Positions 50,552-60,000 of a DNA stretch of 64,000 bases are shown piece by piece; the stretch's first letter is position 1; each line of letters begins with the position of its first letter. Below the pieces are notes generated by a model that had not been told where the DNA came from, did not search any database, and saw nothing but the letters and a program-made list of their open reading frames with translations. The position numbers and the translations under genes are program-made. The stretch comes from Acidobacteriota bacterium (GTDB lineage Bacteria > Acidobacteriota > Vicinamibacteria > Vicinamibacterales > 2-12-FULL-66-21): assembly GCA_003222675.1 (NCBI GenBank), contig QHWT01000090.1:1-64000 (forward strand), given 5' to 3'.

Positions 50552-50971
50552 ATGGACCAGAGAGGCCTTCGAATTGGTGCGGTGGCGCGAGCGGCCGGCG
50601 TGAGCGTGGACACGATTCGGCACTACGAACGGATTGGCGTGCTGCGGACCGCTCCACGTACTTCCGCTGGATATCGGCTGTACTCGCAGGATGCGATCGA
50701 CCGCGTGCGGCTGGTGCGGAGCGCCGTGCAGTTCGGCTTCTCGCTGACAGAGCTCGCGACCTTCCTGCGCGCGCGAGATAAAGGAGCGCCGCCGTGCCGC
50801 GCGGTCCGCGTCGCAGCGCAACGGATCATGGATCGCGTCGAGTCGCAGATTGCGGAGCTGCTGGAAACGCGCGAATGGATGCGCACGACCCTGCACGAGT
50901 GGGACCAGCGCCTTGCGCGGACGCGCCCAGGGACACCGGCACGGCTACTGGACCACTTGCCTCCGCGCTGA
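50552..50971 (+). CDS. MerR family metal-responsive regulator
   Basis: 139 residues with an N-terminal winged helix-turn-helix (LRIGAVARAAGVSVDTIRHYERIGVL ... AGYRLYSQDAI), a long dimerisation helix and one Cys (GAPPCRAV) in the metal-binding loop region. Copper, zinc or lead sensing cannot be told apart; the neighbourhood favours copper. ATG 50552 starts at the DNA-binding domain; ATG 50516 is an alternative. It is divergent from the 50494 gene across a MerR-type promoter. Confidence 0.85.
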   Translation: MDQRGLRIGAVARAAGVSVDTIRHYERIGVLRTAPRTSAGYRLYSQDAIDRVRLVRSAVQFGFSLTELATFLRARDKGAPPCRAVRVAAQRIMDRVESQIAELLETREWMRTTLHEWDQRLARTRPGTPARLLDHLPPR

Positions 50972-51105
50972 CTCGGACCTCGAACCTCGAACCTCGGACC
51001 TCGAACCTCGAACCTCGGACCTCGGACCTCGGACCTCGAACCTCGGATCTCGGATCTCGGACCTCGACCCGATCTCGCACCTCGCGCCTCGCACATCGAG
51101 AGTGT
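50972..51105. repeat. Longest 7-bp tandem array, TCGRACC
   Basis: About 18 units of TCGGACC, TCGAACC, TCGGATC and finally TCGCACC/TCGCGCC, directly after the merR stop and just upstream of the SPFH gene. Confidence 0.95.
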
Positions 51106-51135
51106 TGTATCCTTCGAGCCTCCCTCAGGAGGTTT

Positions 51136-51981
51136 ATGCGCGAACCCTTTACGCTCGAACACTCGACGGGCGGCCGCGGCGGCTCTTTCGTGCGCGCGAC
51201 CGGCATGCTCGTGCTTCTGATCCTGCTCGCGATCGTGGCGCTCTCGTCTACATCGTGCGTTCGCACGGGACACGTGGGCATCGTCACGATGTTCGGACGG
51301 GTCACGGGACGGACGTTGTCCGAGGGCATTCACCTCGTCAACCCGGCGTCGAACGTCACCGAGCTGAACATCAAGACACAGGAAATCAAGGAGCATGCAG
51401 CCGTGCCCTCGAAGGAAGGGCTGATCATGGGGATCGACGCGTCGATCCTCTATCACCTCGATCCGGACCAGGCGGCCACCGTGTTTCAGCGTGTCGGACC
51501 GAATTACGCGGAGGTTCTGCTGCAGCCGACGTTCCGCTCGGCGATGCGCGCGATTACGGCGGCGAACACCGCGAGCGCGCTTTACTCGGATGCACGCGAG
51601 AACATCGCGCGTCAAATCCTCGACGACGTGGCGCGCCAGGTCGCCGCGCGCGGCGTCATCGTGGAGAACGTGCTGCTGCGCGACCTGCAGCTCCCCGAAA
51701 CTCTGAAGCACGCGATCGAAGCGAAACAGCAGGCGCAACAGGAAGCGCAGCGGATGGAGTTCGTGCTCCAGCGCGAAAAACAGGAGGCCGAGCGCAAGCG
51801 CGTGGAAGCGGCCGGCATCAAGGACTTCCAGGACATCGTCACGCAGGGAATCAGCGAGAAGCTCCTCGAGTGGAAGGGCATCGAAGCCACGCTCGAGCTC
51901 GCCAAGAGCCAGAACTCGAAAGTTATCGTCGTAGGCAACTCGAAAAACGGATTGCCCCTCATCTATTCGGCGGACAAATGA
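51136..51981 (+). CDS. Prohibitin/SPFH-family membrane protein
   Basis: 281 residues: one N-terminal TM (about 22-40, followed by a Cys), an SPFH/PHB domain (about 45-200; VGIVTMFGRVTGRTLSEGIHLVNP), then a coiled coil (AIEAKQQAQQEAQRMEFVLQREKQEAERKRVEAAGIKDFQ). It likely forms membrane-associated oligomers linked to protease control or membrane organisation. The ATG has a perfect AGGAGG site. Confidence 0.9.
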   Translation: MREPFTLEHSTGGRGGSFVRATGMLVLLILLAIVALSSTSCVRTGHVGIVTMFGRVTGRTLSEGIHLVNPASNVTELNIKTQEIKEHAAVPSKEGLIMGIDASILYHLDPDQAATVFQRVGPNYAEVLLQPTFRSAMRAITAANTASALYSDARENIARQILDDVARQVAARGVIVENVLLRDLQLPETLKHAIEAKQQAQQEAQRMEFVLQREKQEAERKRVEAAGIKDFQDIVTQGISEKLLEWKGIEATLELAKSQNSKVIVVGNSKNGLPLIYSADK

Positions 51982-52102
51982 GAGATGGCTCTCGGCGCAT
52001 GACTTATGGCTTATGACGGCTCGAGGCGGCGCGGACCACCATGGATCATTGGATTTCGGGAGAAATCGTGAAAGCCCAGACGCTTCGCCGGCCGCGTGAA
52101 CG

Positions 52103-52732
52103 CTACTGTGGGCGCGCCGGCGCGATTGCCTCAGCGTGAACGATGAATCGTTCGGGAGCCGCGCCGATGTAGTCGAACGGGTAGCAGGTGACGAGCGTGA
52201 GCGTGTGTCCCTGTGTCGGCCTGAGGACCGAAGTCTCGGTCGGTGCGACGACCGTCATTCCGGTCACGGTGTAGCGATAGATGCCGCTCGTCGTGGTGAG
52301 GACGATCTCGTCCCCGTTCCGCACGCCCTCGAGATTGCGGAAGAACGTATCGCGGTGCGCTGCAAACGCCGCGTTGCCGACATCGCCGGGCAGCGCCGTC
52401 TCCGGGACATGGCCGACCGCGGTGCGCAGCGTCCCGACGTCAACCCCTTCGCGCGCGAGCGCCGAGAGTTTCAGCCTCGGCACATCGATGCGGCCGATCA
52501 CTGTGCGGGGCGCCAGCCGTGCCGTGAGGGCTCGGCGTCCGGGCTCCGCAGGCGACGCGCTTGCTCTGAAACGAATCTGCTCGAGCTCGCGCGCCAGGGC
52601 TGACTGCTCGCGGGCAGTCGAGATCGAGACGAATGCGTACCAACCGAGCGATACGACCGCGATCGCAAGCAGCAGATGCTCGATTGCGCATGTCTTCGGC
52701 ACCGCTCGGCGCAGAACGTCATTCTCTGACAT
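52103..52732 (-). CDS. Sortase (class D-like)
   Basis: 209 residues with one N-terminal TM (about 18-38) and a sortase domain containing the triad: His in AAHRDTFFR (about 126), Cys in TLVTCYPF (about 183) and Arg in APERFIVHA. ATG 52732 is chosen because it sits just before the TM; the upstream frame is low-complexity. No substrate with a C-terminal sorting signal is visible in the window. Confidence 0.88.
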   Translation of the reverse strand: MSENDVLRRAVPKTCAIEHLLLAIAVVSLGWYAFVSISTAREQSALARELEQIRFRASASPAEPGRRALTARLAPRTVIGRIDVPRLKLSALAREGVDVGTLRTAVGHVPETALPGDVGNAAFAAHRDTFFRNLEGVRNGDEIVLTTTSGIYRYTVTGMTVVAPTETSVLRPTQGHTLTLVTCYPFDYIGAAPERFIVHAEAIAPARPQ

Positions 52733-53051
52733 TGAAACCTGCCGCTGATTGAGTCCTGTAACCGGCACGTGCGCGCGGCGAACTCGTCCGCCGGTCGGAC
52801 GAACGTCCACGCGAACGTCTCGACAGCTTTCCTTCCCCGTCCCCAAGCTCGGCACATAACCGAGCGCGTAACCGATTTAGGGCTGCCGCAAGAATCTGCA
52901 CAGCGCGTGCCCGGATGTGAACCATGACCTCGGTGCGCGAGGCCCATTGTCATTGATCTTTTTGGCCAAAATGTCCGATCTGAGCGCGGCCGTTTCCGAC
53001 AGTCGGAACCCGATGTTTACCCGGCACTATGCGGACGAGTACAGTGCTGCT

Positions 53052-53396
53052 GTGATTGCGCTCGTCTGGATGTTCGAAATTCGACAGGGGACGTCGGAAG
53101 AGTTCGAGCGGTTTTACGGCGCTGATGGTGAGTGGACCGCGCTGTCGCGCCGCAGCCGCTCCTTCCTGGGAAGCTCCTTCCTCAAGGACATCGCCTCCGA
53201 GACCCGCTACCTGCTGGTCGAGTACTGGGGTGAAATGGTCGTCTACGAGAAACACGTGGCGGACTTCGAGCGCCCGATCGAGTTGCTCCAGCGCGAGCGC
53301 GATCGGTTCGTCGAAAAAGTGGACGCGCTCGGCGTGTTCAACGCGCTCGACACGCCCGCACGGGTTGGTCCGACATGGTCACGCCGCGGCGGTTAG
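53052..53396 (+). CDS. ABM-type (dimeric alpha-beta barrel) small protein
   Basis: About 114 residues: IALVWMFEIRQGTSEEFERFYGADGEWTAL ... YLLVEYWGEMVVYEKHV. The pattern resembles antibiotic-biosynthesis-monooxygenase-like domains of unknown role. GTG 53052 is chosen because homologous proteins appear to start at this strand; ATG 52971 would add 27 unlikely residues. Confidence 0.6.
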   Translation: MIALVWMFEIRQGTSEEFERFYGADGEWTALSRRSRSFLGSSFLKDIASETRYLLVEYWGEMVVYEKHVADFERPIELLQRERDRFVEKVDALGVFNALDTPARVGPTWSRRGG

Positions 53397-53416
53397 CGCC
53401 GTGTGACCGAGGCTCA

Positions 53417-54100
53417 TCACGCGCCCGCCAGTTCGCGCAGGCGCGCGACTCGCGCGGCGGACACCGGCGACTCCGGATCTCCATTGGCGCGCGCCGCGCG
53501 GCCCACGTGTACTTCGGCGACGCATCCCGTTCGGCCGATCAGCGCGAGCATTTCCTCGTCAACCGAGCTGCCCGCGAGGATGATCAACCGCCCGTGCGCG
53601 CGACCGGTATAGGTGCGGAGCCGCTCGCACCGTTCAGCGGAAGTGCCCGCGCCGCCGCTCGTCAGGATCCGATCGATCTGTGGAATCGCCGCCAGCCGAT
53701 CGATCGCGTCGAGCGGGTCGCGCAGCTGATCGAACGCACGGTGGAACGTCGCCTTGACGGCCGGCGCCGCGTCGAGCACGCGAACGGTATCGTGGATTGC
53801 GAGCTCGCCTCCATCGGCGAAGCCGAGCACCGCGCCGTCGACGCTCTCTGCGGCGAAGGTCGCGATCGCCTCGCGCAGCGCCGGCAGTTCGTGGCCGTTG
53901 GTGGAGTACCCCGCGTTCTCCCGGACGATCACGCGCAGCGGCAGCGACACCTCGGCCGCGATCCCACGCACGAGCGCCACCGGCGGCGTCAGACCGCCAT
54001 CGCGGATCGCGCGGACGACTTCCAGTCGATCCGCGCCGCCGCGCGCCGCGGCGCGCGCGTCCGCGACGCTCTGGACAATCACTTCCAGCAGGAGGGCCAT
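53417..54100 (-). CDS. cutC: CutC family protein
   Basis: 227 residues, a CutC TIM barrel: [66 protein letters not shown] and the VHVGRAAR end. It is historically linked to copper homeostasis, although the biochemical role is disputed. It is divergent from the sugar dehydrogenase. Confidence 0.9.
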   Translation of the reverse strand: MALLLEVIVQSVADARAAARGGADRLEVVRAIRDGGLTPPVALVRGIAAEVSLPLRVIVRENAGYSTNGHELPALREAIATFAAESVDGAVLGFADGGELAIHDTVRVLDAAPAVKATFHRAFDQLRDPLDAIDRLAAIPQIDRILTSGGAGTSAERCERLRTYTGRAHGRLIILAGSSVDEEMLALIGRTGCVAEVHVGRAARANGDPESPVSAARVARLRELAGA

Positions 54101-54161
54101 CGCGCGGATTCTACTTGAAGGTCGCGATGTAGGAGAATACCGGCGAGGAGATCTCGCCAGC

Positions 54162-55433
54162 ATGAAGAGCCTTATTGCCGCATTCGTCGCGTTGATTTCC
54201 GTCAACGCATTCGGCCAGACGACGGCCCAGCCGCCGGGCGGTGTCGACCCGCGCCCGCCGAACGCCCCGAGCCAGAAGCCCGCGTTTCCTGGACAGACCC
54301 GCGCGCCGGAGCGCAAGAGCAACGTCGCGTTCGATGTCGTGACCATCGTCGAAGGCCTGCAGAATCCCTGGGGCATGGCGTTCCTGCCCGAGGCGGCGAC
54401 TCATTCCGATTCCGGCCGCAGCGTCGGTCGCATCCTCGTGACGGAGCGCGCCGGCCGCCTGCGGATCGTCGGTGCGGATGGAAAGTTGTCCGAGCCGGTG
54501 GCCGGCCTGCCCGCGGTCGACGCGCGCGGCCAGGGCGGACTGCTCGACGTCACGCTCGATCCCGCGTTCTCGTCGAATCATTTGATCTATTGGAGCTACT
54601 CGGAGCCGCGGGAGGCCGAAGTCAACAACACGGCGGTTGCGCGCGGCCGGCTCGTCGACGAGGGAACGCCGCGCGTCGAAGATGTGCAGGTCATCTTTCA
54701 CCAGGCGCCGTCGCTCAAGTCAACGCTGCACTTCGGCGGACGGCTGGTCTTCAGCAGTGATGGCACGTTGTTCATCACTCTCGGCGAGCGATCGATTACC
54801 GAGGGACGGATGCAGGCGCAGCGGCTCGATGGCCTGCTGGGCAAGATCGTGCGAATCAATGCCGACGGCACCATCCCGAAAGACAATCCGTTTGTCGGCA
54901 GGGAAGGCGTCCGCCCGGAGATCTGGTCCTTCGGCCATCGCAACGTGCAGGCCGCGACGCTCAACCCCGCGACCGGCGAGTTGTGGGAAGTTGAACACGG
55001 CACGCGCGGCGGCGATGAGATCAACATCGCGCGCAAGGGCAAGGACTACGGCTGGCCGACGATCGCATACGGGATTGAGTACGCGGGCGGGCCAATCACG
55101 GGTGATATCACGGCAAAGGAAGGCATGGAGCAGCCGTTGTACTACTGGGATCCGGTGATCGCGCCGAGCGGAATGGTTTTCTATACAGGAACGCTGTTCC
55201 CCGAGTGGAAAAACAATCTGTTCATCGGAGGACTGGGCAGCACGAACCTCGTCCGGCTGACCATCGACGGCGAACGGGTTGTCGACGAAGAGCGCTTGCT
55301 GACCGATCTTCAGCCCAACCGCGAGCGCATCCGCGACGTGCGGCAGGGTCCCGATGGCGCGCTGTATCTCCTCACCGACAGCGCGTCGGGTCGAATGCTG
55401 AAGCTGGTGCCAACGCGCCCGCCAGGGGAGTAG
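54162..55433 (+). CDS. PQQ-dependent aldose sugar dehydrogenase (YliI/Gdh-B type)
   Basis: 423 residues with a signal peptide (about 1-18) and a six-bladed propeller: [69 protein letters not shown]. The catalytic His position is filled (FGGRLVF follows STLH). It would oxidise aldoses in the periplasm and pass electrons to the respiratory chain. About 20 residues in the early part ([11 protein letters not shown]) are an insertion. Confidence 0.9.
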   Translation: MKSLIAAFVALISVNAFGQTTAQPPGGVDPRPPNAPSQKPAFPGQTRAPERKSNVAFDVVTIVEGLQNPWGMAFLPEAATHSDSGRSVGRILVTERAGRLRIVGADGKLSEPVAGLPAVDARGQGGLLDVTLDPAFSSNHLIYWSYSEPREAEVNNTAVARGRLVDEGTPRVEDVQVIFHQAPSLKSTLHFGGRLVFSSDGTLFITLGERSITEGRMQAQRLDGLLGKIVRINADGTIPKDNPFVGREGVRPEIWSFGHRNVQAATLNPATGELWEVEHGTRGGDEINIARKGKDYGWPTIAYGIEYAGGPITGDITAKEGMEQPLYYWDPVIAPSGMVFYTGTLFPEWKNNLFIGGLGSTNLVRLTIDGERVVDEERLLTDLQPNRERIRDVRQGPDGALYLLTDSASGRMLKLVPTRPPGE

Positions 55434-55445
55434 CGCATTCGACTT

Positions 55446-55640
55446 GACGTACCACGGACGTACTCACGCGGAGCTCGGAGAGATTGCAGAGAACGTTACC
55501 TGGTTTATCACACGAATTTCGTGAAGCTGTTTCGAAAGAGAGCATCGACGTACGCAGTTATTGAGTACGTTCGCAATGAGCGCTCTGCCTCGTCTGAGAC
55601 CTCGGCGTGAGTTCGTACGTGACACGCGTACTCTCCCCTT
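55446..55640. repeat. Palindromic CGTACTCACG element, third copy
   Basis: CCACGGACGTACTCACGCGG at 55451-55470 and its approximate inverse near 55597-55635 (GGCGTGAGTTCGTACGTGAC) enclose AT-richer sequence. It is related to 35090-35440. No gene lies in 55434-55690. Confidence 0.75.
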
Positions 55641-55690
55641 TTGCCTTCCCCCAGCGACCGCCCGACTCATGGCTGCGGAGCGTTGATTCA

Positions 55691-55756
55691 TCACCGCGCG
55701 GTGCAGCCGCCGTCGACGAGCACGGTGTGGCCTGTGATGAGCGAGGCGGCGCGCGA
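55691..55756 (-). pseudogene. Last 22 residues of a short-chain dehydrogenase
   Basis: The minus strand reads AASLITGHTVLVDGGCTAR then a stop at 55691, the invariant end of SDR proteins (ITG..LxVDGG). Nothing of the remaining 230 residues is present. Confidence 0.7.
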
Positions 55757-55796
55757 GGCACGCCAGGCGCAGTTCGGCGTGAAGCTGATTTTCTAG
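55755..55796 (+). pseudogene. Last 13 residues of a TonB-dependent-receptor-like barrel
   Basis: The plus strand reads EARQAQFGVKLIF then a stop at 55794-55796, a typical C-terminal barrel strand ending in Phe. It abuts the SDR stub head-to-head, so two genes were truncated at the same junction. Confidence 0.6.
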
Positions 55797-55800
55797 ACGT

Positions 55801-55822
55801 GAGGTGGGCACGTGCCCACCTC
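55801..55822. terminator. 22-bp perfect palindrome
   Basis: GAGGTGGGCACGTGCCCACC plus TC reads the same on both strands, just past the stop of the isomerase-like gene. It may act as a terminator hairpin, but there is no T-run. Confidence 0.45.
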
Positions 55823-55828
55823 CATCGC

Positions 55829-56692
55829 TCAGACGTTCAGATCCCGGAGGTACGGCACACTGGCCTTCATCAGATCGAGGTTCATCTCGACAAAGTAATT
55901 CTTGATTCCGCCTGTCCTGGCCGCGGTGAAGATCTTCTTCCAGTCGAGCGTGCCCTGTCCGACCGCCACGGTCTCCTTCTTCTCGGGTGACCAGTCCTGC
56001 ACGTGCATCGACATGAAGCGGCCCGGATATTTTGTGAAGTACTCGGCAGCATCATATCCGCGGCTGATCGTCGAGCACTGGAACTGGAACTTCACCAGCT
56101 TCGGATCGAGCAGCTCGAGCAACACGTCGTAAGTGCGTTTCCCGTCGACGGTCGAGAGCTCGAACTCTTCGTTGTGCAGCCCCTGCTGAAGACCTGCCTT
56201 CGCGGACTGCTCCGCGAATTTATTGTATTCATCCGCCGCGCGCTTCACGTCGTCCATCGACGGATTGCGAGGGCCATCGAGACTCGGCACGATCATCTGT
56301 GTGAGGCCGAGGTCTTTCGCCCACGCGATTCTGTCCTGGAGATTGTCGCGCAGCTCCTTGATGCCGAAGTGCGAGCTCTCACAACTCACGCCGGCGTCGC
56401 TCAAGATTTTGCGGAGCTCCGCCCCCTTGTATTTCGCGATCCCGCCAAAACCCGAGTCGGCGTATCCCACCGGTGAACACAACTCGATGCGCTGAAAGCC
56501 GGCGTCGGCCAGCTGTTTGATCGTTCCGGGAAAGTCCTGGGCGATCATCGTGCGCACCGGCCATGTCTGGCAGCCGATCGGCATGCCGAGTGGATTTGCG
56601 TGCAGGTCGCGCGCGCGCAACGCGAGAAACGTGACGAGCGCGGCATCGGTCGCTGTCTTCGTGAAGAACTCTCGTCGTGAAATGGACGTCAT
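55829..56692 (-). CDS. Tat-exported xylose-isomerase-like TIM-barrel protein
   Basis: 287 residues with a twin-arginine signal (SISRREFF) followed by an AP-endonuclease-2/sugar phosphate isomerase-epimerase barrel: MPIGCQTWPVR, GFQRIELCSP, SSHFGI, GLHNEEFE, SMHVQDWSPE, FVEMNLD. It is periplasmic, probably acting on a sugar. ATG 56692 gives the canonical Tat start and has AAGGGCGG upstream. Confidence 0.88.
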   Translation of the reverse strand: MTSISRREFFTKTATDAALVTFLALRARDLHANPLGMPIGCQTWPVRTMIAQDFPGTIKQLADAGFQRIELCSPVGYADSGFGGIAKYKGAELRKILSDAGVSCESSHFGIKELRDNLQDRIAWAKDLGLTQMIVPSLDGPRNPSMDDVKRAADEYNKFAEQSAKAGLQQGLHNEEFELSTVDGKRTYDVLLELLDPKLVKFQFQCSTISRGYDAAEYFTKYPGRFMSMHVQDWSPEKKETVAVGQGTLDWKKIFTAARTGGIKNYFVEMNLDLMKASVPYLRDLNV

Positions 56693-57042
56693 TTCACCGC
56701 CCTTTCTGGTGTGTTCGCGGCGACAGCCTATCACTCGACAAAAGTCCTCCGAACATCAAACTTTTGTCTCCCAGTCCCGCACGTCCTTCGGCAGGGCGAA
56801 GCGAAAAAGCCGCGAAATCCTTAATTCGCTCGTGGGTTTCCGCGGGTAACCCCGCCCCAGTCCCGGCAGTGCTGTTGCTTATTGGCCAGACCACCGGTGT
56901 ATCTCGGCTGAAAAATTTCAGGGGCGCCTCGGCTTCCGAATCATCCACGTAAACGAACAGGTTCACTTTCACACGGCAGGCCGTGTTCCGTCACGGTCAA
57001 TGCCGCGGAGCGCCCGGACTGGGCGAAAGGCGGAAGTTCTGA
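56693..57042. other. 350-bp intergenic region
   Basis: No credible gene. The divergent genes on either side mean that it must hold both promoters, but no clear -35/-10 pair stands out. Confidence 0.4.
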
Positions 57043-60000
57043 GTGAGTGACTCTTCGGCAACTCGAATCGGCGACTCGGGACGTGCGCACACCCGCACGC
57101 GGCTGGCGTCCTCCGTCTTGGCAGCGCTGATCTTCATCTTCTTCGCGGCATCGCAGGCACTTGCACAACCAACGTTCCCGACGGTAGTCCTTACTCGGGG
57201 ATGGGTGACGTTCGGCCAGGCAATGCCGCAAGGCGTCGCGCAGAGTGGCCTTCGGGTCGGCTCGCTCCCGACACAGACCGACGTCAAGAACCGGTGGCCG
57301 GACGGATCCATTCGATTCGCGATCGTCACGGTCAACGTTCCTTCTACTGGCAACTATTCCATCACGCCGGTCTCGATCTCGACCGGCACCTTGACCCCGA
57401 CGATTCCGAGCGCGTCGGCGGCATTCAACATTGGCGGCGTCACCTACACGGCGACGTTGCCGGCCACGCCCTCCACTGACACGTGGCTCTCGGGTCCGCT
57501 CGTGAACGAATGGCGTTCGGTCGTTGCTCCCGTGTCCGGTGCGACGGACCTCCCGCATCCGTTCCTGCGCGTGATCTTCGATACGCGCGTTTACAACGAC
57601 GGCACCGCGCGCGTCGACTTCACCGCGGAGAACGTTCTCGACCTCACCGGTGCGACCGCCATTACGTACGACGTGACGCTGACGGTGAATGGCACGCCGG
57701 TATTCAGCAAGACCGCCGTTCAGCACTTCTACCTGACGCGCTGGCGGAAGACGTTCACGTTGGGCCCGACGGTGTTTGCGACGATCACGCCTGACATGAC
57801 GCCGTTCAACGCGTCGGGTGCGCTGCCGCCGTACTTGTCGATCGTCAGGAACCGCGTCGACACCATCCTGACCCCGGCCAGCTACGAAATCCTGGGCACG
57901 GGCGCGCTCGACACGGACATGTCCGCGCATGGCGGCCGTGGCTCGCTTGCGCCGTATCCCGACTGGACGGCGCGGTATCTCGTCTACCGGGATCCCGCGC
58001 AGCGCTCGTTCGTGCTCGCGAACGGTGATCTCGCCGGCTCCTGGCCGGTGCACGTGCGCGAGGCGGAAACGAGTCTGACGACCGGCGTTGGTTCCGGCCG
58101 GTTCATCTCGCTCAATCAGCGCCCAACCATCTGGTACGACCAGCGAGCGCAGGGCGCGGCCGTCGACTTCATCAAGGGCCTGCCGCTCCCGATCAGGGAG
58201 TACACAGCATTGTGTCCAGCGCCTCCTGCGGTGCCGACGCCGGGCTGCCAGCAGGTTCCCGCGGGTCAGACGCGGCTGATTCCCGATAACGCGCACCAGC
58301 CGGCGCTCGCGTACGTCCCGTACTTGCTCACCGGCGATCGGTACTACGCGGACGAGATGATGTTCTGGGCGGACTACGCGCTGCTGCGCACCTACAACGG
58401 TGACGGCGTGCGCGGCTCGCTCGGCATTCTCGCGAGCAACGAAGTGCGCGGCTTCGGGTGGGCGCTGCGCAACATCGCCGACGCCGCCGCGTACCATCCC
58501 GACGCCGCCGTGCGCAGCTATCTCTCGGACAAAGTTGCCAACAACCTGCTATGGCTCGACAACTACGCCAACAGTCAGGATCCGATCGCGAATCCCTTGA
58601 AGCTCCTCTGGCCTGGCTATCGCCCCGAGGCAGGGTTCGTCTCGCTGTGGGAGCAGACGTATCTCGCGTGGGCCATCGATCGCGCCAACCGCCACGGGTT
58701 CACCGGCGGCCTCGCTCACCGCGATGCGATCGCGAGCCTCAATCTCAAGCTGTTCTCGAGCGAGCCGATCTGGCCGCGCGAAACCGTCGTCCAGAGTCCC
58801 ACCACGCTCCCCGATGGAACGGTCGTGCCCGCCGGAACCGTGTTGACCTGGAGCATGCCGTATTTGATCGGCTACGGGACCAATCCGAGTCCCGGCGTGT
58901 TCACATACAACAAGACGCTAGCGGATGTCTGGACGCAGACGAACAATCTGAGCCTGCAGCGCAACTTTGCGGGCTTCTACGGACCCGAGGCCCGGCTCAA
59001 TTTGATGATGGGCATCGAGGCGGGATGGAGCGGCGCGCAGAACGCGTACGACTATCTCTGGCCCTTCATCGGAGTAAATAACTTCTGGGGCAGCTCCGCG
59101 GCGCCCGTTCCGGATCTCGCCGAGCGCGCGGGCTGGGCCGTCGATTTCTATCCGGCCGTGGGGGCGTCGCCTCCGCCGCCACCGCCGCCCGCTGAAACTC
59201 CTGCGCCCGCGCAGCTCCTCACGCCCGCTGCCGGCGCGACGTTCAGTTCGAGCGCGCAGAGTTTCACGTGGACGGCAGGCATTGGCGTGACCGGTTTCAA
59301 GATCGATCTCGGAACGACGCAGGGCAGTACGAATCTCTACGCTGGCGTGGAGACGCAGGCGCAGTCCGCGCTCGTCACCGGCCTTCCGATCAACGGCAGC
59401 CCGGTGTGGGCGCGCCTGTCGTCGAGGATCAACGGCGTTTTTCAATTCATCGACTACAGCTTCACGAGTTACACGGCGCCGCTGCCGCCGCCCACACCTG
59501 TGCCGCTGGCCGCCAGAGTCGTCGGCATCGGCGACGGCAACAGCACGGTGCAGACTCCACCGTTCAACACACTGGCCGGCGATCTGCTCGTGGCGTTCGT
59601 TTCGTCGTCGGGCCTGAACCTTGTCCCCGAGACCATGGTGGTGGCCGGCGGCAGTTTGACGTGGACGCTCGTTACGCGCGCCAACACTCAGAATGGCGTC
59701 TCCGAGATCTGGACCGCCACGACGCCGACCGCGCATACCGGCATCACGGTGAGCTCCACCCACGCGACCAGCCTGACCGATCAGTCCCTCGTGGTCATCG
59801 CGTTCAGCGGTGCCGCTGGGATGGGCGCGAGCGCGAGAGCGAATGGCGCGACCGGCGGTCCGTCCGTGTCGCTCACGACGACAAAAGCCGGGTCGTTTGT
59901 CTACGGCGTCGGCAACGACTGGAACGGCGCCGTGCCGCGCACGCTCCCCCCGGACCAGATAATGGTCCACGAGGTGCTGGGCACGACGAACGGCGACACG

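Noticed and set aside
50972-51105. Regular array that might suggest CRISPR
   Set aside because: Unit is 7 bp and head-to-tail with no spacers; simple tandem repeat.
56694-56972. 92-codon minus-strand frame
   Set aside because: No domain, no upstream ribosome site; the protein does not resemble any family.
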